Assembly: GCF_052324685.1 (NCBI RefSeq)
Contig: NC_135218.1
Coordinates: 20,520,197 to 20,584,196, forward strand
Length of the DNA: 64,000 nucleotides
Direction of reading: 5' to 3'
Origin: Brachyhypopomus gauderio
Lineage: Eukaryota > Chordata > Actinopteri > Gymnotiformes > Hypopomidae
Each line of letters opens with the position of its first letter. Within the stretch, counting starts at the first letter, position 1. Positions 1 through 46,192 of the stretch are shown piece after piece. The notes below the pieces were generated by a model. That model ran no database searches and was not told the origin of the DNA. It worked only from the letters and a program-made list of their open reading frames with translations. A program made the translations under genes and the position numbers.

Positions 1-399
1 GCATGGTGTGGCCTGTTTTTACTTCTTTTGTCCAATTGTTATAACTTGCCCCAGCATGTGTTACAACCTACCCTGGTAGAGGGGTAGGTTGTAACAAAGT
101 AACACCATGTATTTGACATCAACTCACAAGGGCTGTGATGTTTGAATTGGTGCAATTTGTATTAAACAAATGTATGTACTTTGCATAAAAGTTTGAGAAC
201 TCAAGCTCAAAAATTCAGTAAATTCCAAGTACTGATACAAAAAGTATTACAACCATACCCGGTCTTCCCTCAGAGTAAATTAAAACCATCTTTTAGATGT
301 TTTTGTTTCAAATTAGATACATTAGTTTTAGATTAGATAAATTAGTTTTTTTTCCAGTTCATATTTATACTATGTTGTCCTATAATGTCTTTTGGTTAG

Positions 400-33901
<33,502 letters not shown>

Positions 33902-35175
33902 GAGCCTAGAGCCAAGCTGCCCAAAGCACACAGCTACCTAGTTAGCCCACTGAGTCCCTCTGTGGAGCACAATGGGGTTGACTACTCTACCTAAAGCACT
34001 ATCCAAAACCACTCAGGCTTAAAGACTAAAGGGTGAGCTTGACCAGATCAGGGTGATGCAGGGTGCACGCTGGAACTGCTGCAGACAGTAAAGGACAGGC
34101 ACAGCATCACCTAAATGAAAGACTGCTCTGCACCTCTCCAGTACATTAAACAGTACTGTGTAAACAAGCACTGATCGCACTCTTACGAATGGTTTCAATC
34201 ATCACTGTGCCCAAAAGAATTATGATATGAATGTCAAATATTGCATCATGTGCCTTATTGTTTCACGTTCGTTAGACATTTGTACAGATGTTGAATAGCA
34301 AAGATTCCAGGGAGTGGAGTTTCCTTGGTGCTATTAATAGTCTTCTTATGCCGGTGCCTTCAAACTCATGGCTATATCATTTGAAATATTCCTGGATGTT
34401 TTTTGTACTCTTGATAGAAACATTATTTATTACAGTTATTAATGTTGGAGTTACAATTATGTGCAGATATGACATTATTTTAGCCAAGACCAGTGAACCC
34501 TGTGATATTGTAATGAGTAAAATCTGTTTAGGCATGCGGTCCACAAACAAGACATTTCTATTGCCTAGTAAAACCCTCTAATGATTACTGTGGCCTTAAC
34601 ATGGAACGAAAGGGAAGCCCACAGTGTTGTATGTGGAGCTTGGACTCAGGGTGCCTTTTTTGGATATTTCCTATTTTCACCTTCATTGCAGTTACTTTGC
34701 AATTATTATCTCAGTTGATTCACTGCATTGGCACAGAGAACAATCCTTTCTTCAGTCAGTCGAATGTAGCCCAGTTATTATGAATGGATGTAATGGGGCA
34801 TTTGAAATACTGTGCCTCTATCTGGATGTTTGTAGCACAGAATAATCTGACACCATCCAGTGTCCTTTATTAAACAATTTGAATTGCATGTAAGAATTTG
34901 CTTGCATAATTATATGTACATAGTTATGTATGCACATGAAAAATGAAAATGTATGTACTGAAAAATTATAAAAACTTGTAATCCTAAACTTAAATGGCTT
35001 GGCTTGATCACTGGAAAACGTTTATGAAAAGCCCATTCTGATAATGCGTTTTATTGAAAAATATTTTTTGATATTTAACATTTTTTTAAGAGATTCATCT
35101 TTATCCTATGACTCCTCTCCTATTTCTGCATACAGACTATGCCTATAGTAAAAATAAATGTTTTCACTTAACATG
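33902..35175 (+). other. abcc4: abcc4 probable 3' UTR
   Basis: AT-rich, non-coding and almost repeat-free sequence follows the abcc4 stop. The best poly(A) signal is AATAAA at 35153-35158, so the end is taken as about 35175. The 3' end position is inferred. Confidence 0.5.
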
Positions 35176-35245
35176 TACATCTCTGGTAGTGCAATTATCC
35201 AAGAGGAGTTTCATTCATGCCTGAACGGCTGCCATGATGTTCCAT

Positions 35246-36860
35246 ATCATGTCTACTGTTCTACCAGGTGGTGGTACTGTTATCATGTCTACTGTTCTAC
35301 CAGGTGGTGGTACTGTTATCATATCTACTGTTCTACCAGGTGGTGGTACTGTTATCATATCTATCAATCAATCAATCAAATTTTATTTATATAGCGCTTT
35401 TTACAACAGTTGTTGTCACAAAGCAGCTTTACAAGTGCCGAGTCCTAGCCCCCAGTGAGCAAGCCAAAGGCGACAGTGGCAAGGAAAAACTCCCTAGTTT
35501 TTGCATGAGGAAGAAACCTTGAGAGGAACCAAGACTCAGGGGGGGAACCCATCCTCCTCTGGCCGACACCGGTCACCATGACAACAACAACAATTTAGAC
35601 AGAAAGAAGAGAAAGAAAAGAAAAAAGATGTAATAATGTCCATCATGATGTATGCATCCGGTTAGGCAGGAGGTGGCTGGCCAAGGATGGATCGCTGGTC
35701 TCCTCATCTCATTATTCCTCAAGCAGGCGGGCAGCCATGTGGAGAAATGAAACAGGGAAAATTAGCTCTGTATGAGGACATATACAGGACAGGTAAAATT
35801 ATAAACATTTCCGGAGTGTGGCAGCAACTCCGGCATTTAGTTAAATTATTACAGCCTAGCTAAAAAGGCAGAACCAGAAGGTAACATAGGCTTGGGGGCA
35901 TTCTGAGACAATGGCATCCGTCCACTGCACTGTCAACAAACTTGAGTGACCACGAGCAGTGACAGGACGACAGCACCAGCGCCCCAGTCTACCATAAAAC
36001 CCTTCATCTATGAACCCCTGGATCTGTACCTTTATCTAAGGGGGATATTCATTATCAAACGCTAAACTAAATAAGTGGGTTTTCAACCTAGACTTAAAGA
36101 TTGTGACTGTGTCGGAGTCCCGGACACATTTAGGAAGATTATTCCAAAGCTGGGGGGCCTTACAAGAAAAGGCTCTTCCCCCTGCTGTTACCTTATTAAT
36201 TTTTGGAACTAATAAAAAACCAGCACCCTGTGATCTTAGTGGGCGTGGGGGTTCGTAATAGGAAATAAGTTCCTGAAGGTACTCAGGAGCAAGCCCGTGC
36301 AATGCTTTATAAGTTAATAAAAGAATTTTAAAGTCAATACGGAATTTAACTGGGAGCCAATGCAGGGCTGATATCTACTGTTCTACCAGGTGGTGGTACT
36401 GTTATCATATCTACTGTTCTACCAGGTGGTGGTACTGTTATCATATCTACTGTTCTACCAGGTGGTGGTACTGTTATCATGTCTACTGTTCTACCAGGTG
36501 GTGGTACTGTTATATCTACTGTTCTACCAGGTGGTGGTACTGTTATCATATCTACTGTTCTACCAGGTGGTGGTACTGTTATCATATCTACTGTTCTACC
36601 AGGTGGTGGTACTGTTATCATGTCTACTGTTCTACCAGGTGGTGGTACTGTTATCATGTCTACTGTTCTACCAGGTGGTGGTACTGTTATCATGTCTACT
36701 GTTCTACCAGGTGGTGGTACTGTTATCATGTCTACTGTTCTACCAGGTGGTGGTACTGTTATCATATCTACTGTTCTACCAGGTGGTGGTACTGTTATCA
36801 TATCTACTGTTCTACCAGGTGGTGGTACTGTACTGTTCTGTCAAGTAGTGGTACTGTTAA
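35246..36860. repeat. 36-bp minisatellite, split by a LINE
   Basis: The unit is 36 bp, built around TCTACTGTTCTACCAGGTGG then TGGTACTGTTATCA. About three copies lie left of the LINE (35246-35363) and about thirteen to the right (36371-36860). One unit near 36511 lacks 3 bp. Copies differ mainly by CATG/CATA. The last unit is degenerate. It begins about 90 bp past the likely abcc4 poly(A) signal. Because 36 is divisible by three, long repetitive frames are open on both strands; they are not genes. Confidence 0.93.
35364..36370 (-). mobile_element. 5'-truncated L2/Rex-like LINE inserted in the minisatellite
   Basis: On the minus strand 36370-36036 encodes, without a stop, the C-terminal tail of a LINE reverse-transcriptase polyprotein (ALHWLPVKFRIDFKILLLTY, LHGLAPEYLQEL, AFSCKAPQLWNNLP, FKSRLKTHLF). 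It then has a long 3' UTR and ends in (ATTG)n-like simple repeat at 35364-35380. ATATCTA at 35357-35363 and 36371-36377 is a 7-bp target-site duplication. Intact frame and TSD suggest a young insertion. Confidence 0.85.
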
Positions 36861-36899
36861 GCTTGAAAAAGGCAAGATATGAAATTTTAAGAACGTGTC

Positions 36900-39800
36900 T
36901 TCACTGAGCTAATTTTCTGTTTCTGCGGGTTTATTTGAACTTGACAATCTGTGATTTTGCCTTTTTTTGTGTTTTTCAGAAGTCTCATTGTTTCACAGTA
37001 GTATGATTAAACTGCATCGTACTGGATTTCATGGGGATTTTTTTGATGTTCCTTTTGAGTACAAGCTTATCTCCCAAAATTATATATTATTTGTCTAATT
37101 GTTTTTACAGTAATGAGAGAAATGCTATTCCTAATTATACAACTAACCACAAGAGAGGACCTGTCTCTAATTACCTGTGGTGCTGGTTTGTACTTGTTGC
37201 AATAAGTCAGCATTTTGTGCTAATTGCAGTCCTAATAACTGTCCTTGTATCAGTTTTCAGTGCTCAAGGTCATACTTGTAATACAGATTGTATCATGTTG
37301 TTATTCTCTGTCTCATATTCTTATTTAGTTGAATATGGTGTGGTTAATGATTAAACATACAGATATTATTTAAAAGGGCAATGTGCACATATGTGCACGC
37401 GCCTGAAGCCCGTAAATCAGTGGTTGTTATGAAAGTTCTTGTGAACCAGGGTGGGCTGACATTTTTTATGGTTAGTCTGTGTGCTCATGCTCCATTTAAC
37501 ACAAAACACCATCATGTTTGTTTGCATTTTGGCAAATTTGACACTTGAGCAAGGTTGTGCGGACATGGTTGAAAGCTAACCTGGAAATAACCAATGGTAA
37601 TACATTAATTAACTCTTCTCATTCAGGTTAAGAAGATATTTGGATGGTTGTTGTGTATAAACACAGAAACCTTTAATGAAACGTCTTTGGTAACTTTTAG
37701 AAGACTTCCAGTGAGCAGGAGCCCTCCCCGGCATTGTCCAAGTGCTTCTTGTGTAGATAATGGCTTTAAAGACTGTGTGCCGAAGGGGATGGTGGCTATT
37801 TGTTTACAGTCTGTGCCAAAATTCTGTGCCATTTTTGCGAATGTATTATAGCTGGACAAGAAAGGTCTTGACCTGAAGGCAGAGCGGTGGATTGACTGAA
37901 CAAGAGTGGAATTGTTGGGCCAAACAGGTGTCGCATCTCAGCTTGTTGGACTCTCCGTTTGCGTGTACGCCATCCTAAGAGCGTAAGCGATACGTTGGCC
38001 CTTTCTCCTCTTCGATGGGCAAACAAAAGTAGTAGATGTTTGCAGGGGAGGATCCCATTGTGCTGAGTTCAAAGGTTTGCATGTGAAGGAATGCAAGGCT
38101 TGGCACTTGCATTTAGAAAGGGGCTTTTAATGCACAAGGTTGGAGGCAAATATGAAATGGATAAGTAAATCTATTCTTCCTGGAGATATCTGGTGTGCTT
38201 CCCTGAAGCAGTAATCTTATGCCAAAGAAGGCTACACACTTTTAAAGTGAGGAGCAAGGGTCAAGACAATTCTAATGACACAGATACAACAAGAATTTAC
38301 ACTATGATATGCAACATCTATCAGTTATGTCTGTATTCAGTAAGGTTTCACTATGTAATTGATGGCTTACTCTTAAGTTAGCTTAAATATGGAAGCTGTA
38401 TCTGAAGGGAATAGCTGAAGAGGAACACACTGGCTTAATTAGTGATTGTTTGCTGGTGATGAACAGTTGCGTGGCTTACTCAGGTTTATAACACACTGAA
38501 TACACTCTGGAATGGCAGTTCTTTAATGAAGTTTACAAAAGTAGCAAGTAATTTAAAAAAATGGTAAAAGGAGCATAGGGGCTGTTCTAGCCTTTAGTCC
38601 TGAACATGTCCTGGTGTATGTCCCATTTACAGCGTTGAATTACCACGGTGGCCCTGCTCACTGAGAAGTCCATACAACCAGGAAAGCAGCTGCCATTCTG
38701 TGAACACTCATGAACTAAATCTATAAATTGAGTCAAATGGTGTGTGCATCCCTGAACACGATTTAACTCCTGTCATTCTTTCAAAAGACGTTATTAAATG
38801 TGGTTCAAGAGCAACTTGTGGAATGCTGTCGTTTGAATGTGAACTGAATCTGGACAGCGAATGATGAATATGGACAAATACATCTTGGTTACATTCAAAA
38901 CTGCAAAACACTGAACATTTAAGCAAACAGTTCACATTTTTGTGACGGTAAACAAATTTTGAGGCTTTGTGAAAACAATAAAACTTGGGTCTTTCTCTGT
39001 TCTTCCCATTTTATCTCCCGTTTCCTTAGGTTCTTGATCCTTCTTTTTAATTCCTCCTGCTTTGCTGATAGATGAGAATTCCTACCCCTCTGCTCTTTTG
39101 TTAAATGAAAAAGGCTCTCAGCAGTTTTTCTCCCTAGCTAAAGCTTCAAAAGACTCCTAGTGAATGTGATTAGGTCGAGGGACCAAAGACAAATTGAGTG
39201 GACAAAAACACTGGTCATTGTCTTGCCATTCACTCCAATTGTCCTCATTCACCAGAGTCACAAATTTCAGGGCATTAGCCACACAGCGTGACCATCTTTC
39301 TCTCTCATTGGAGTTATTCTGCTCCCTCCTTTCACAGTCATTAGATTCATTACAGACCACAAAGAACGGCCAACAAAACAGCTTGTGATGTCAGCTGGAT
39401 TCTGGCCTCCCCAGGGGAGAACTGGGAACATTCTGAGGTGGTAGGACACAACGTGGTTAAGGTTTTGTCTTTAAACTCAACAGCTGTTACCACGAGAGAA
39501 GTCACGAGTAAAATTCATTTAAAAATAAGTTACATTAAATGTTAAGAAATGAAATTCAAATACATCTTCAGCGCTACCAGAAGCCTGGACTTGTAGTAAT
39601 TATTAGGGTTAATATAAAGGGCAGCTATTTTCATGTTTTGCATTTTTTTACTTTTACCCATATTTCTTAAGATCGTCCTTGACATCATGAAAATGAATAA
39701 TAATAGTTTGGAATTCTTGTGGGTTAACATGGTCACTATGTTCTGTTACAAGGTATCCGACACTTGTATGTACTTTAACAAATCCTGGAGCATTGTGGCT

Positions 39801-42080
39801 AACTCGTCCTTCAAGACAAAGATTGAATACACCATACACCGTTCTATTATTGATGTGGCTTACATATACTTTACTGTGTCCTTCAGTTCACTCCTATTCT
39901 TCCAAATGCAAGAGCACAGAGTTCCATGCGCTATGGCACCAAGGTTACATCATTCATTGTGAGGAGAAACAGGGCACAGCTGTGTGAAGAGAAGGGGCCC
40001 TCTCCTTCAATGATGAGGAGTGAAAGCCTTTTCTGAACATTGTTCCCTCCTTCCCTTTTCTCAAAAGGACTTTCTTTTCTATAGCTACTAAAGCTTCTCC
40101 TTAAGAGATCATTCAGATTACCCATGCAACCCAGGCCTTATGACCAGAGACATTTTATGGAGGCAGAGCAAATTCAAATTCAACTTTAGGAGTCATTTGT
40201 CTCCTTAATTACATTTTATCGCATTGTTCTGATATTATCTGTATGTAGCTCAGGCACCCCTACACTCTTAGAAAGTGACATCTATGTGCGAATGTTTGCA
40301 ACAAGCTTTCATTGTTAATTGCGTCATTCCAATCACCCAAAAAGATGTGGTTCTTTATTTACTATATATAGATTCAAATACAAATTGTTGTGAAGTACAC
40401 ACAAGGTTTCCAGAGAAACAAGCCATCATTTGGGATAGAAGTCCTTCAGCTGCAAGCAAAGTGCTTCTGAATTCCGGGGAGGAGGAACCAGTGTGTATTA
40501 TAAAAAGATGATGTGTAAATCATAACATTAATTCCACTGGGTTCTAAAGTTCTGAGAGTGTAGATCAGTTATTTTTCTTTAGCTAGAGCAACAACTGGCA
40601 AATCAAATCAGATTTATTTTAGATTAGCTTTAAAATTTAAAAACAGATTGGTTTTTAAATGCCTTTCTACTGGAAATGTTAAATCCTTAATTCTGATAAT
40701 CTGAAAGGTGTTCAACAACAGCTGAATACATCTCTTGTCAGTAATGCAGTAGATAGATCCAGCAGTAATGCATGAGGAGGATTGGGTGATAATCGATTCT
40801 GTTGAGGTAGTTATTTTAATGACTGGGTTAATAAACATACGTGTAACACATCTAGAGTGTTTGCAAGCTAAAGTATCACAGTTATTATCTGAATGGTCAT
40901 ATATCTGACTCATGATGAGTGCATGTGTATGTGTAAGTGGACTTTCCTTTAAAAGAAATGTAGTCTCTGCATCATCCTGGAACATTCGGAAGTGTTTAAG
41001 TATAAGATTAGCTATTAGCCACATTCTCAGAACTTTGAGACCCCATGATTTAATGTGTTTAATGTTGTGATTTAAACCTTTAGTAACATAAACTGGTTCT
41101 TTATATTAGAAATTCAGAAGGCCTTTTGGCATTCTGTTAATGAAGGACCTTCCTAATACGCTTTTAAAGGGCTATAACACCTTGGGTGTGTGCGTGCATG
41201 TCCGTTTGGGAATTAGCTCTGTGAGAAGTAGGCTATCTCCTACAGTGCACTTCACTACAATTCTTAATATCTCTACATATTTTGCTACAGTACACTGGAT
41301 ATATATTATTGTATAATAATTCAAACAACCTATTAATGTGAGCCGAATAACAATGGGCAATACAGTTACGCAGCCACGCTGAGAGGCTTATTAATAAGGC
41401 AGTAACTTACACTTGTCAGTCTGCACTTGTTCTTTCTGAGTCACATGGCACGCGCAAAAGAGTATTATCATCTTAATCCTCCTGGTGTTCTTTCATTCAA
41501 ACAATGACGCCTCTCAGCACGAGTGTGGTATTAAGCTAGGGACAATTACGCTATAACCTATAAGTTCTCTTTTGAGAATAATAAACACTTGTTATACAAA
41601 CCTAGCGGAGACGAAAAGAACATATTCAGTTGTTCAACTAAAGCGCATAATACTTGATTTGGGAAAGCTACTTTAATATCCTATATTTCATTATTTGATA
41701 TTAGGAGGTATCCGACACAGTGTGGAAAATTATTACATTCTAGGTTTGCTTGATATTGCGATTTCTTTCTCCTTTTTGTATAAGAAAAGCTTAAAAAATT
41801 TCCAATATAAAAATTATTTTTGACGACATTAAGTAAACTTACAAAGCATACAGAAAAAAATGATAAAGTGTGCAATCCGCGAAAACAAGTATGTGTTACT
41901 AAAGCATTTAGAATGTAGACTACATAAGTGACTGGATTGAACTAGACCCTCCCAGTTAACACTAATATGCAGATTTATAGGACTTGAGAAGACGTGGGTG
42001 CGTAAATACGCATTCCAAAGCACCGCCCAAAGTGTTTTCTCGTATGGTGATGTCATTCAAGAGGATTTCGCCTCGGTAGG
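36900..42080. other. Gene-free, repeat-poor interval upstream of sox21: candidate regulatory landscape
   Basis: I see no gene, transposon end or microsatellite in over 5 kb, which contrasts with the rest of the window. Segments of complex sequence at about 37620-38170, 38500-38940, 39120-39480 and 39540-40260 contain SOX/TCF-like ACAAAG and ATTGT motifs (for example AAGACAAAGATTGAA near 39815). Sox21 loci are known for conserved non-coding elements in vertebrates; that these are such elements is an inference from position and composition. Confidence 0.4.
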
Positions 42081-42502
42081 AGGTTCTAGCTTACTTTACT
42101 GAACGAATGAGTTCTTCCCGAGCAGGCTAATTACTGAGCACCTGTTGAAAAATAGCCATACAGAAAAGCGTCAGTTTGTCCGACGGTTATACGCGCTGAT
42201 GGAGCGTAGCTTTCGTTGCGTGGATTTACTGGAAATGAAAGCGAACATTTTCATGGGATATTAATAAACTCTTGTTAAGATACACTGTAGAAAGTATTTT
42301 GTTTTTGTAACGGAGGTGTGCGTTGTTCCTGGAGGAAATCTATATTTTGGAGAGAATGTCACTGCTATAAGACAGTCATTTTATACTTTTATTTATGCAT
42401 CAGTAATACAAGGTTTTATTCATCAAGTTCAAGACTGGCCGTGCAAAGAGGATATAAAGGAGAAACTTGGCACCAGCCTATGAAAACAGTTTGGAAACAA
42501 AC
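42081..42502 (+). promoter_or_regulatory. sox21: Probable sox21 5' UTR and proximal promoter
   Basis: This is the sequence just upstream of the start codon, with a GATATAAAGG motif at about 42449, probably too close to the ATG to be the core promoter. The transcription start is not determinable. Confidence 0.25.
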
Positions 42503-43228
42503 ATGTCGAAACCAATTGACCACGTCAAGCGCCCAATGAATGCCTTTATGGTTTGGTCGAGAGCTCAAAGACGAAAAATGGCTCTTGATAATCCAAAGAT
42601 GCACAATTCTGAAATCAGCAAACGACTCGGTGGAGAATGGAAACTTTTATCGGACTCGGAGAAAAGGCCGTTTATCGATGAAGCAAAACGTCTTAGGGCA
42701 GTTCACATGAAAGAGCACCCGGACTACAAATACAGACCTCGGCGAAAGCCAAAGAACTCGATAAAGAAAGACCGATATCAGTTTAATGTATCCTATAACC
42801 TTGGAGACCACGACTCACTGAAAGGGGCACTTCTGCCTGGCGGCGCCCTCGCGGACAGCTTGGGGAATCCCGAAAAGGCTGCAGCGGCGGTTGCTGCTGC
42901 TACGGCTACCAGAGCGCTCCTCAGTCATCCTCTACCCGCACACCCCTATCCGTATCTGGACATACACTCGAAAATGTCGGAATTACCTGCAACCACGTTT
43001 CCACATGCCTCCCTTGAATATCCTGGACGTGTTGCTACATTTCCAGGGATGGCACTGCTCGGCGCCACGCATACGCATCCTACCCCGGGCAACCCAGGAT
43101 ACGTGATGCCCTGTAACTGCCCAGGATGGACAACATCTGGGCCTCATGCTCCTTTAGCTTATGTCTTTTTGCCTGGAATGGGAAAAGCTTTCCACGAACC
43201 TTACCCTGCGTACGCAGCGGCTTTATGA
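42503..43228 (+). CDS. sox21: SoxB2 transcription factor, Sox21 type
   Basis: Single-exon gene of 241 residues. The start is [15 protein letters not shown], the universal SoxB2 N-terminus; an in-frame ATG 36 bases upstream is less likely. The HMG DNA-binding box spans residues 7-80 ([53 protein letters not shown]). RAQRRKMA and the C-terminus [13 protein letters not shown] ... PYPAYAAAL favour Sox21 over Sox14. Sox21 represses SoxB1 targets and promotes neuronal differentiation. The alanine tract is short and the box carries unusual changes ([21 protein letters not shown]). The neighbouring abcc4 matches the vertebrate SOX21-ABCC4 linkage. Whether this is the a or b teleost paralogue cannot be told. 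Confidence 0.92.
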   Translation: MSKPIDHVKRPMNAFMVWSRAQRRKMALDNPKMHNSEISKRLGGEWKLLSDSEKRPFIDEAKRLRAVHMKEHPDYKYRPRRKPKNSIKKDRYQFNVSYNLGDHDSLKGALLPGGALADSLGNPEKAAAAVAAATATRALLSHPLPAHPYPYLDIHSKMSELPATTFPHASLEYPGRVATFPGMALLGATHTHPTPGNPGYVMPCNCPGWTTSGPHAPLAYVFLPGMGKAFHEPYPAYAAAL

Positions 43229-43332
43229 TTGTCACGAGGATACTAATGTAATATTTTATGTTTTTTATGTAAAGACCCTTTTGCAAACTATTGTGCATCG
43301 AGACTCTGATGACTAAAATGCATATTTGTACA

Positions 43333-43338
43333 AATAAA
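43333..43338 (+). terminator. sox21: sox21 poly(A) signal
   Basis: AATAAA lies 105 bases after the stop, implying a very short 3' UTR. Confidence 0.6.
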
Positions 43339-43959
43339 GCATCTGTAAGTGGTATCACATATCTTTCTTGATCATTTCATAGAGCACGTATAACAGTCCA
43401 ATTAAACAGGAAATACATGTAAATCCTACTTGAATTATGCCTCAGCTTAAAAGTGTTTTTGCACCCACCACTCCAATTGTTACGTCATAACTGTCATCAC
43501 AATACCTACTTTCTTGAAAAATGTTTGAATTGCACATCTTTGCAATAACCACAGTTTAGAGACACGTCGACAGCGGGCCAACCTTTTCAACGGCGCTAAA
43601 AACGACACTGGGTTTTACGTTACTTTTTACGTTTACGTTACGTTACGTTTCCATTATTTTTGCTATTTCTTGCAGGAGAAAATGTAGCAAAATCTATTCT
43701 TAGTGTTTAGGGGAAAATGATCAAATTAATGTGGTTTACGGGCATTTAAATAACTGCATTTAGAAGTTAAGTTACATGTTTTAAATTTGTGTAAAGTCGT
43801 GTAGTGACAGCAGAAGAAGAAAATACAAGTGATGTCAAAGTGATTTGTAGCTGAGCTTTATGTTACCATTATGTTACTATGAGATTTTAAATACAAACTT
43901 CAACCAATATATAGTTCTCGAAATATTTTTTGTTATATCATATGAAACGGTACAGCCAA

Positions 43960-44024
43960 ATATATTTATATAGCCTAGCGATTTTACAACATATGTCGTA
44001 ACAAAGCAGCTTTACTAATGCATG
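43960..44024 (-). mobile_element. Fragment of the L2/Rex-like LINE 3' end
   Basis: TTATATAGCCTAGCGATTTTACAAC ... ACAAAGCAGCTTTACTA matches the 3' end of the LINE at 35380-35440 with mutations. Confidence 0.5.
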
Positions 44025-44367
44025 TGTCCAGATCCCAGGATCGGTTTATGCGATAAAATCTCTATCAATCAAGAATAACCTTACTAATATTATTTGTAAT
44101 CGTTCTGGTGCCAGATGGATGATTACTGCATTCAGATGAGATATGAGATAAAGATAACTAATAAGATAACAAGCTGTAAATATAATCATATCCCTTACAG
44201 GGAAACAACAGTGGGATGTTTTCTGATGGGCTGTATGGTAAATAAACCAGCACAGAGAGTATATTCTCAGTGTGTAATTTTTTTTATAATAGTGTTAATT
44301 CTGCGCCATAGTTACGATTTCTAGTTTTTAATTCGTCAACTCCTGCGATAGCCAAGTGCGTAGGAGA

Positions 44368-44380
44368 GGGGCACGTGTGT

Positions 44381-44411
<31 letters not shown>

Positions 44412-44421
44412 GGGGGGGGGG
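44368..44421. repeat. (TG)n followed by a 27-bp poly-G run
   Basis: A short TG array leads into 27 consecutive G at 44395-44421. Such runs are rare in vertebrate assemblies. Confidence 0.9.
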
Positions 44422-44424
44422 TGG

Positions 44425-45525
44425 ATGCTCGAGCTGTGAGCGTCCCCCACGAAGTGATCGTAAATAAAAAATAATAAAAGTTAAAAGTTATCTCCACCCT
44501 TCCTCTTGCGGTGGGAACCTTGCTACATGTGTCACCCAAAGAAGCTAGCGCTCTGAAAACTGCAGTTTCATAAGATCATTGAGTGCGTGTAAACACTTTT
44601 ATGTTTATATTGTTTAGTTTCTTTTCACTTCTTTACTTCACTTTGATTTTCAAGAAGAACTCTTCTTTTCAAGTTAATTATATAACTTACTATTCTTAAT
44701 TTTCTTAAATGCAATGGTTCATTAATCTCTTTTACTGTAATACTGCTTTGGCCATGGTCATGCCAATAAAGTTTGCTGAATTTAACTGAACTGAGAGAGG
44801 GGGTATAATGAACAATATGCAGATCGTAAATGGGTCACTAAACACTAACAATTAAAATCAACTGAAGAATTGCGCTTTGTCTTCGGACTTTTAATCTACT
44901 GCTTTATTTTTACCATGAAAATACCATTAAAACAGTAAGTTGATCATTCACCAAGCATGAGTCCTCGCACTCCAAAGGAACGTGCATTATCTTACGTAGG
45001 ACAGATGGGGGCGCTATTGTATAACATTTCACAAACATCAAAAAAGAAATGTCTGCGCGTATGGTTAAACTAAACCTAAATAAAACAAATACATTTTTTC
45101 CATTGAAAAAGATTCCTAATTATAAAACATTCTAAACTTGTCATCAGCAACACCATTTCAACGAGTTGTTCCATATGTAAAGTTTAATAATGTACACACT
45201 ATAATTCCTAGACTACTTCATTCTAAAAAATAGAAATGTTACGTGTATCATAACAAAGACTGCAACGTTTCTAAATATGGTATTTAGTCTTCTGTTTGCA
45301 AAATGTGGTTGAACTACATTTATCTGCAATTTCCTTCGGTATCAATAAAGTGTTATCTTATTTCTATTTTTATTATTCAGCTCTATTAGAACATTTCACG
45401 AAATACTTTGAGATTTAGTTATGGTCATTTTATGTCAATAAAATGGATTTTATTTTTACTGGCCTGGAGTTCATAGACCTAGCTGTACGCCACTTTCCAG
45501 TATGTAGAGCAGGCTGTATGTTTCT
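44425..45525. other. Intergenic AT-rich DNA with retroelement tails
   Basis: ATGGTCATGCCAATAAAGTT near 44755 and TTTCCTTCGGTATCAATAAAG near 45335 look like 3' ends of degenerate non-LTR elements. No gene is seen. Confidence 0.35.
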
Positions 45526-45529
45526 GTTC

Positions 45530-45640
45530 GAAATAGCCTACTGCATACTGTATACTGCATACTGCACTCAGTGTATACTGTATACTGCATACTGGTCTTC
45601 GTAGAAGTATGCAGTAGTTTGCAGTATGCGACAAAATAAA
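45530..45640. repeat. TACTGCATACTG-type repeat
   Basis: Alternating TACTGCATACTGTATACTGC motifs with an inverted counterpart (AGTATGCAGTAGTTTGCAGT), resembling the inner parts of the MITE at 12970-13351. Confidence 0.4.
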
Positions 45641-45777
45641 AGCATACAACGGGGTCACGTGAACGTGTAACCACTGTAACCACTTTTTCAGTGTCAGCAG
45701 AACCGGACCCTGAAACCATTATTACTTGAAAAACAAGCCTGTGAAATTCAGTTAGATATTTAAAAAATCAAGCTAAA

Positions 45778-45845
45778 ATTCAGGTTCAGGTTGAAATTGA
45801 CGTTCAGGTCAAAATTCAGGTTCAGGTTGAAATTCGGGTCGGGAA
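45778..45845. repeat. Two-copy 36-bp tandem repeat
   Basis: ATTCAGGTTCAGGTTGAAATT is repeated at 36-bp spacing; the second copy then diverges. Confidence 0.6.
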
Positions 45846-46192
45846 AGCATCCGGTGTACTTAGGAAGAGCAAACAAACTCGGAGCTAATCGAACTGAATC
45901 TGGCCAATCACAAAACATCTCAGAGGTCATTGGGAGGAGCATCTTTCTGTGGCCTCTGCTGACAGGCATCTGAAGAGTCTTTTGGGTGACTCCACTGTAT
46001 CGGGCACTCACTTAAATCATCCTGACGAGCCCCGAATTGCCATTTGTTGCATTTGTGGAAATGAAGATAGTTTATAACTTTCGTTTCATATGGTAGATAG
46101 CCATAAACTTTGAGCTTGGACGCGATAAAAGTAGCTTTTATATTGGTTTCGATTATTAGCCTAGCTATTTTGCGTAACCAGTAGTGAGGAAA

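Noticed and set aside
1-399. Exon 1 of abcc4
   Set aside because: I looked for the conserved N-terminal start before exon 2 and found none, so exon 1 must lie left of the window.
36036-36302. Stand-alone 88-residue gene on the minus strand
   Set aside because: It is the C-terminal tail of the 5'-truncated LINE, with a TSD around the whole insertion.
35246-36860. CRISPR-like array
   Set aside because: The repeats are directly tandem with no unique spacers, and the genome is a vertebrate's.
36346-36907. Long repetitive reading frames on both strands (VPPPGRTVD, LPGGGTV and LLFYQVV repeats)
   Set aside because: They are the 36-bp minisatellite read in different frames. A unit divisible by three stays open; no start context, splice site or non-repeat coding sequence supports a protein.
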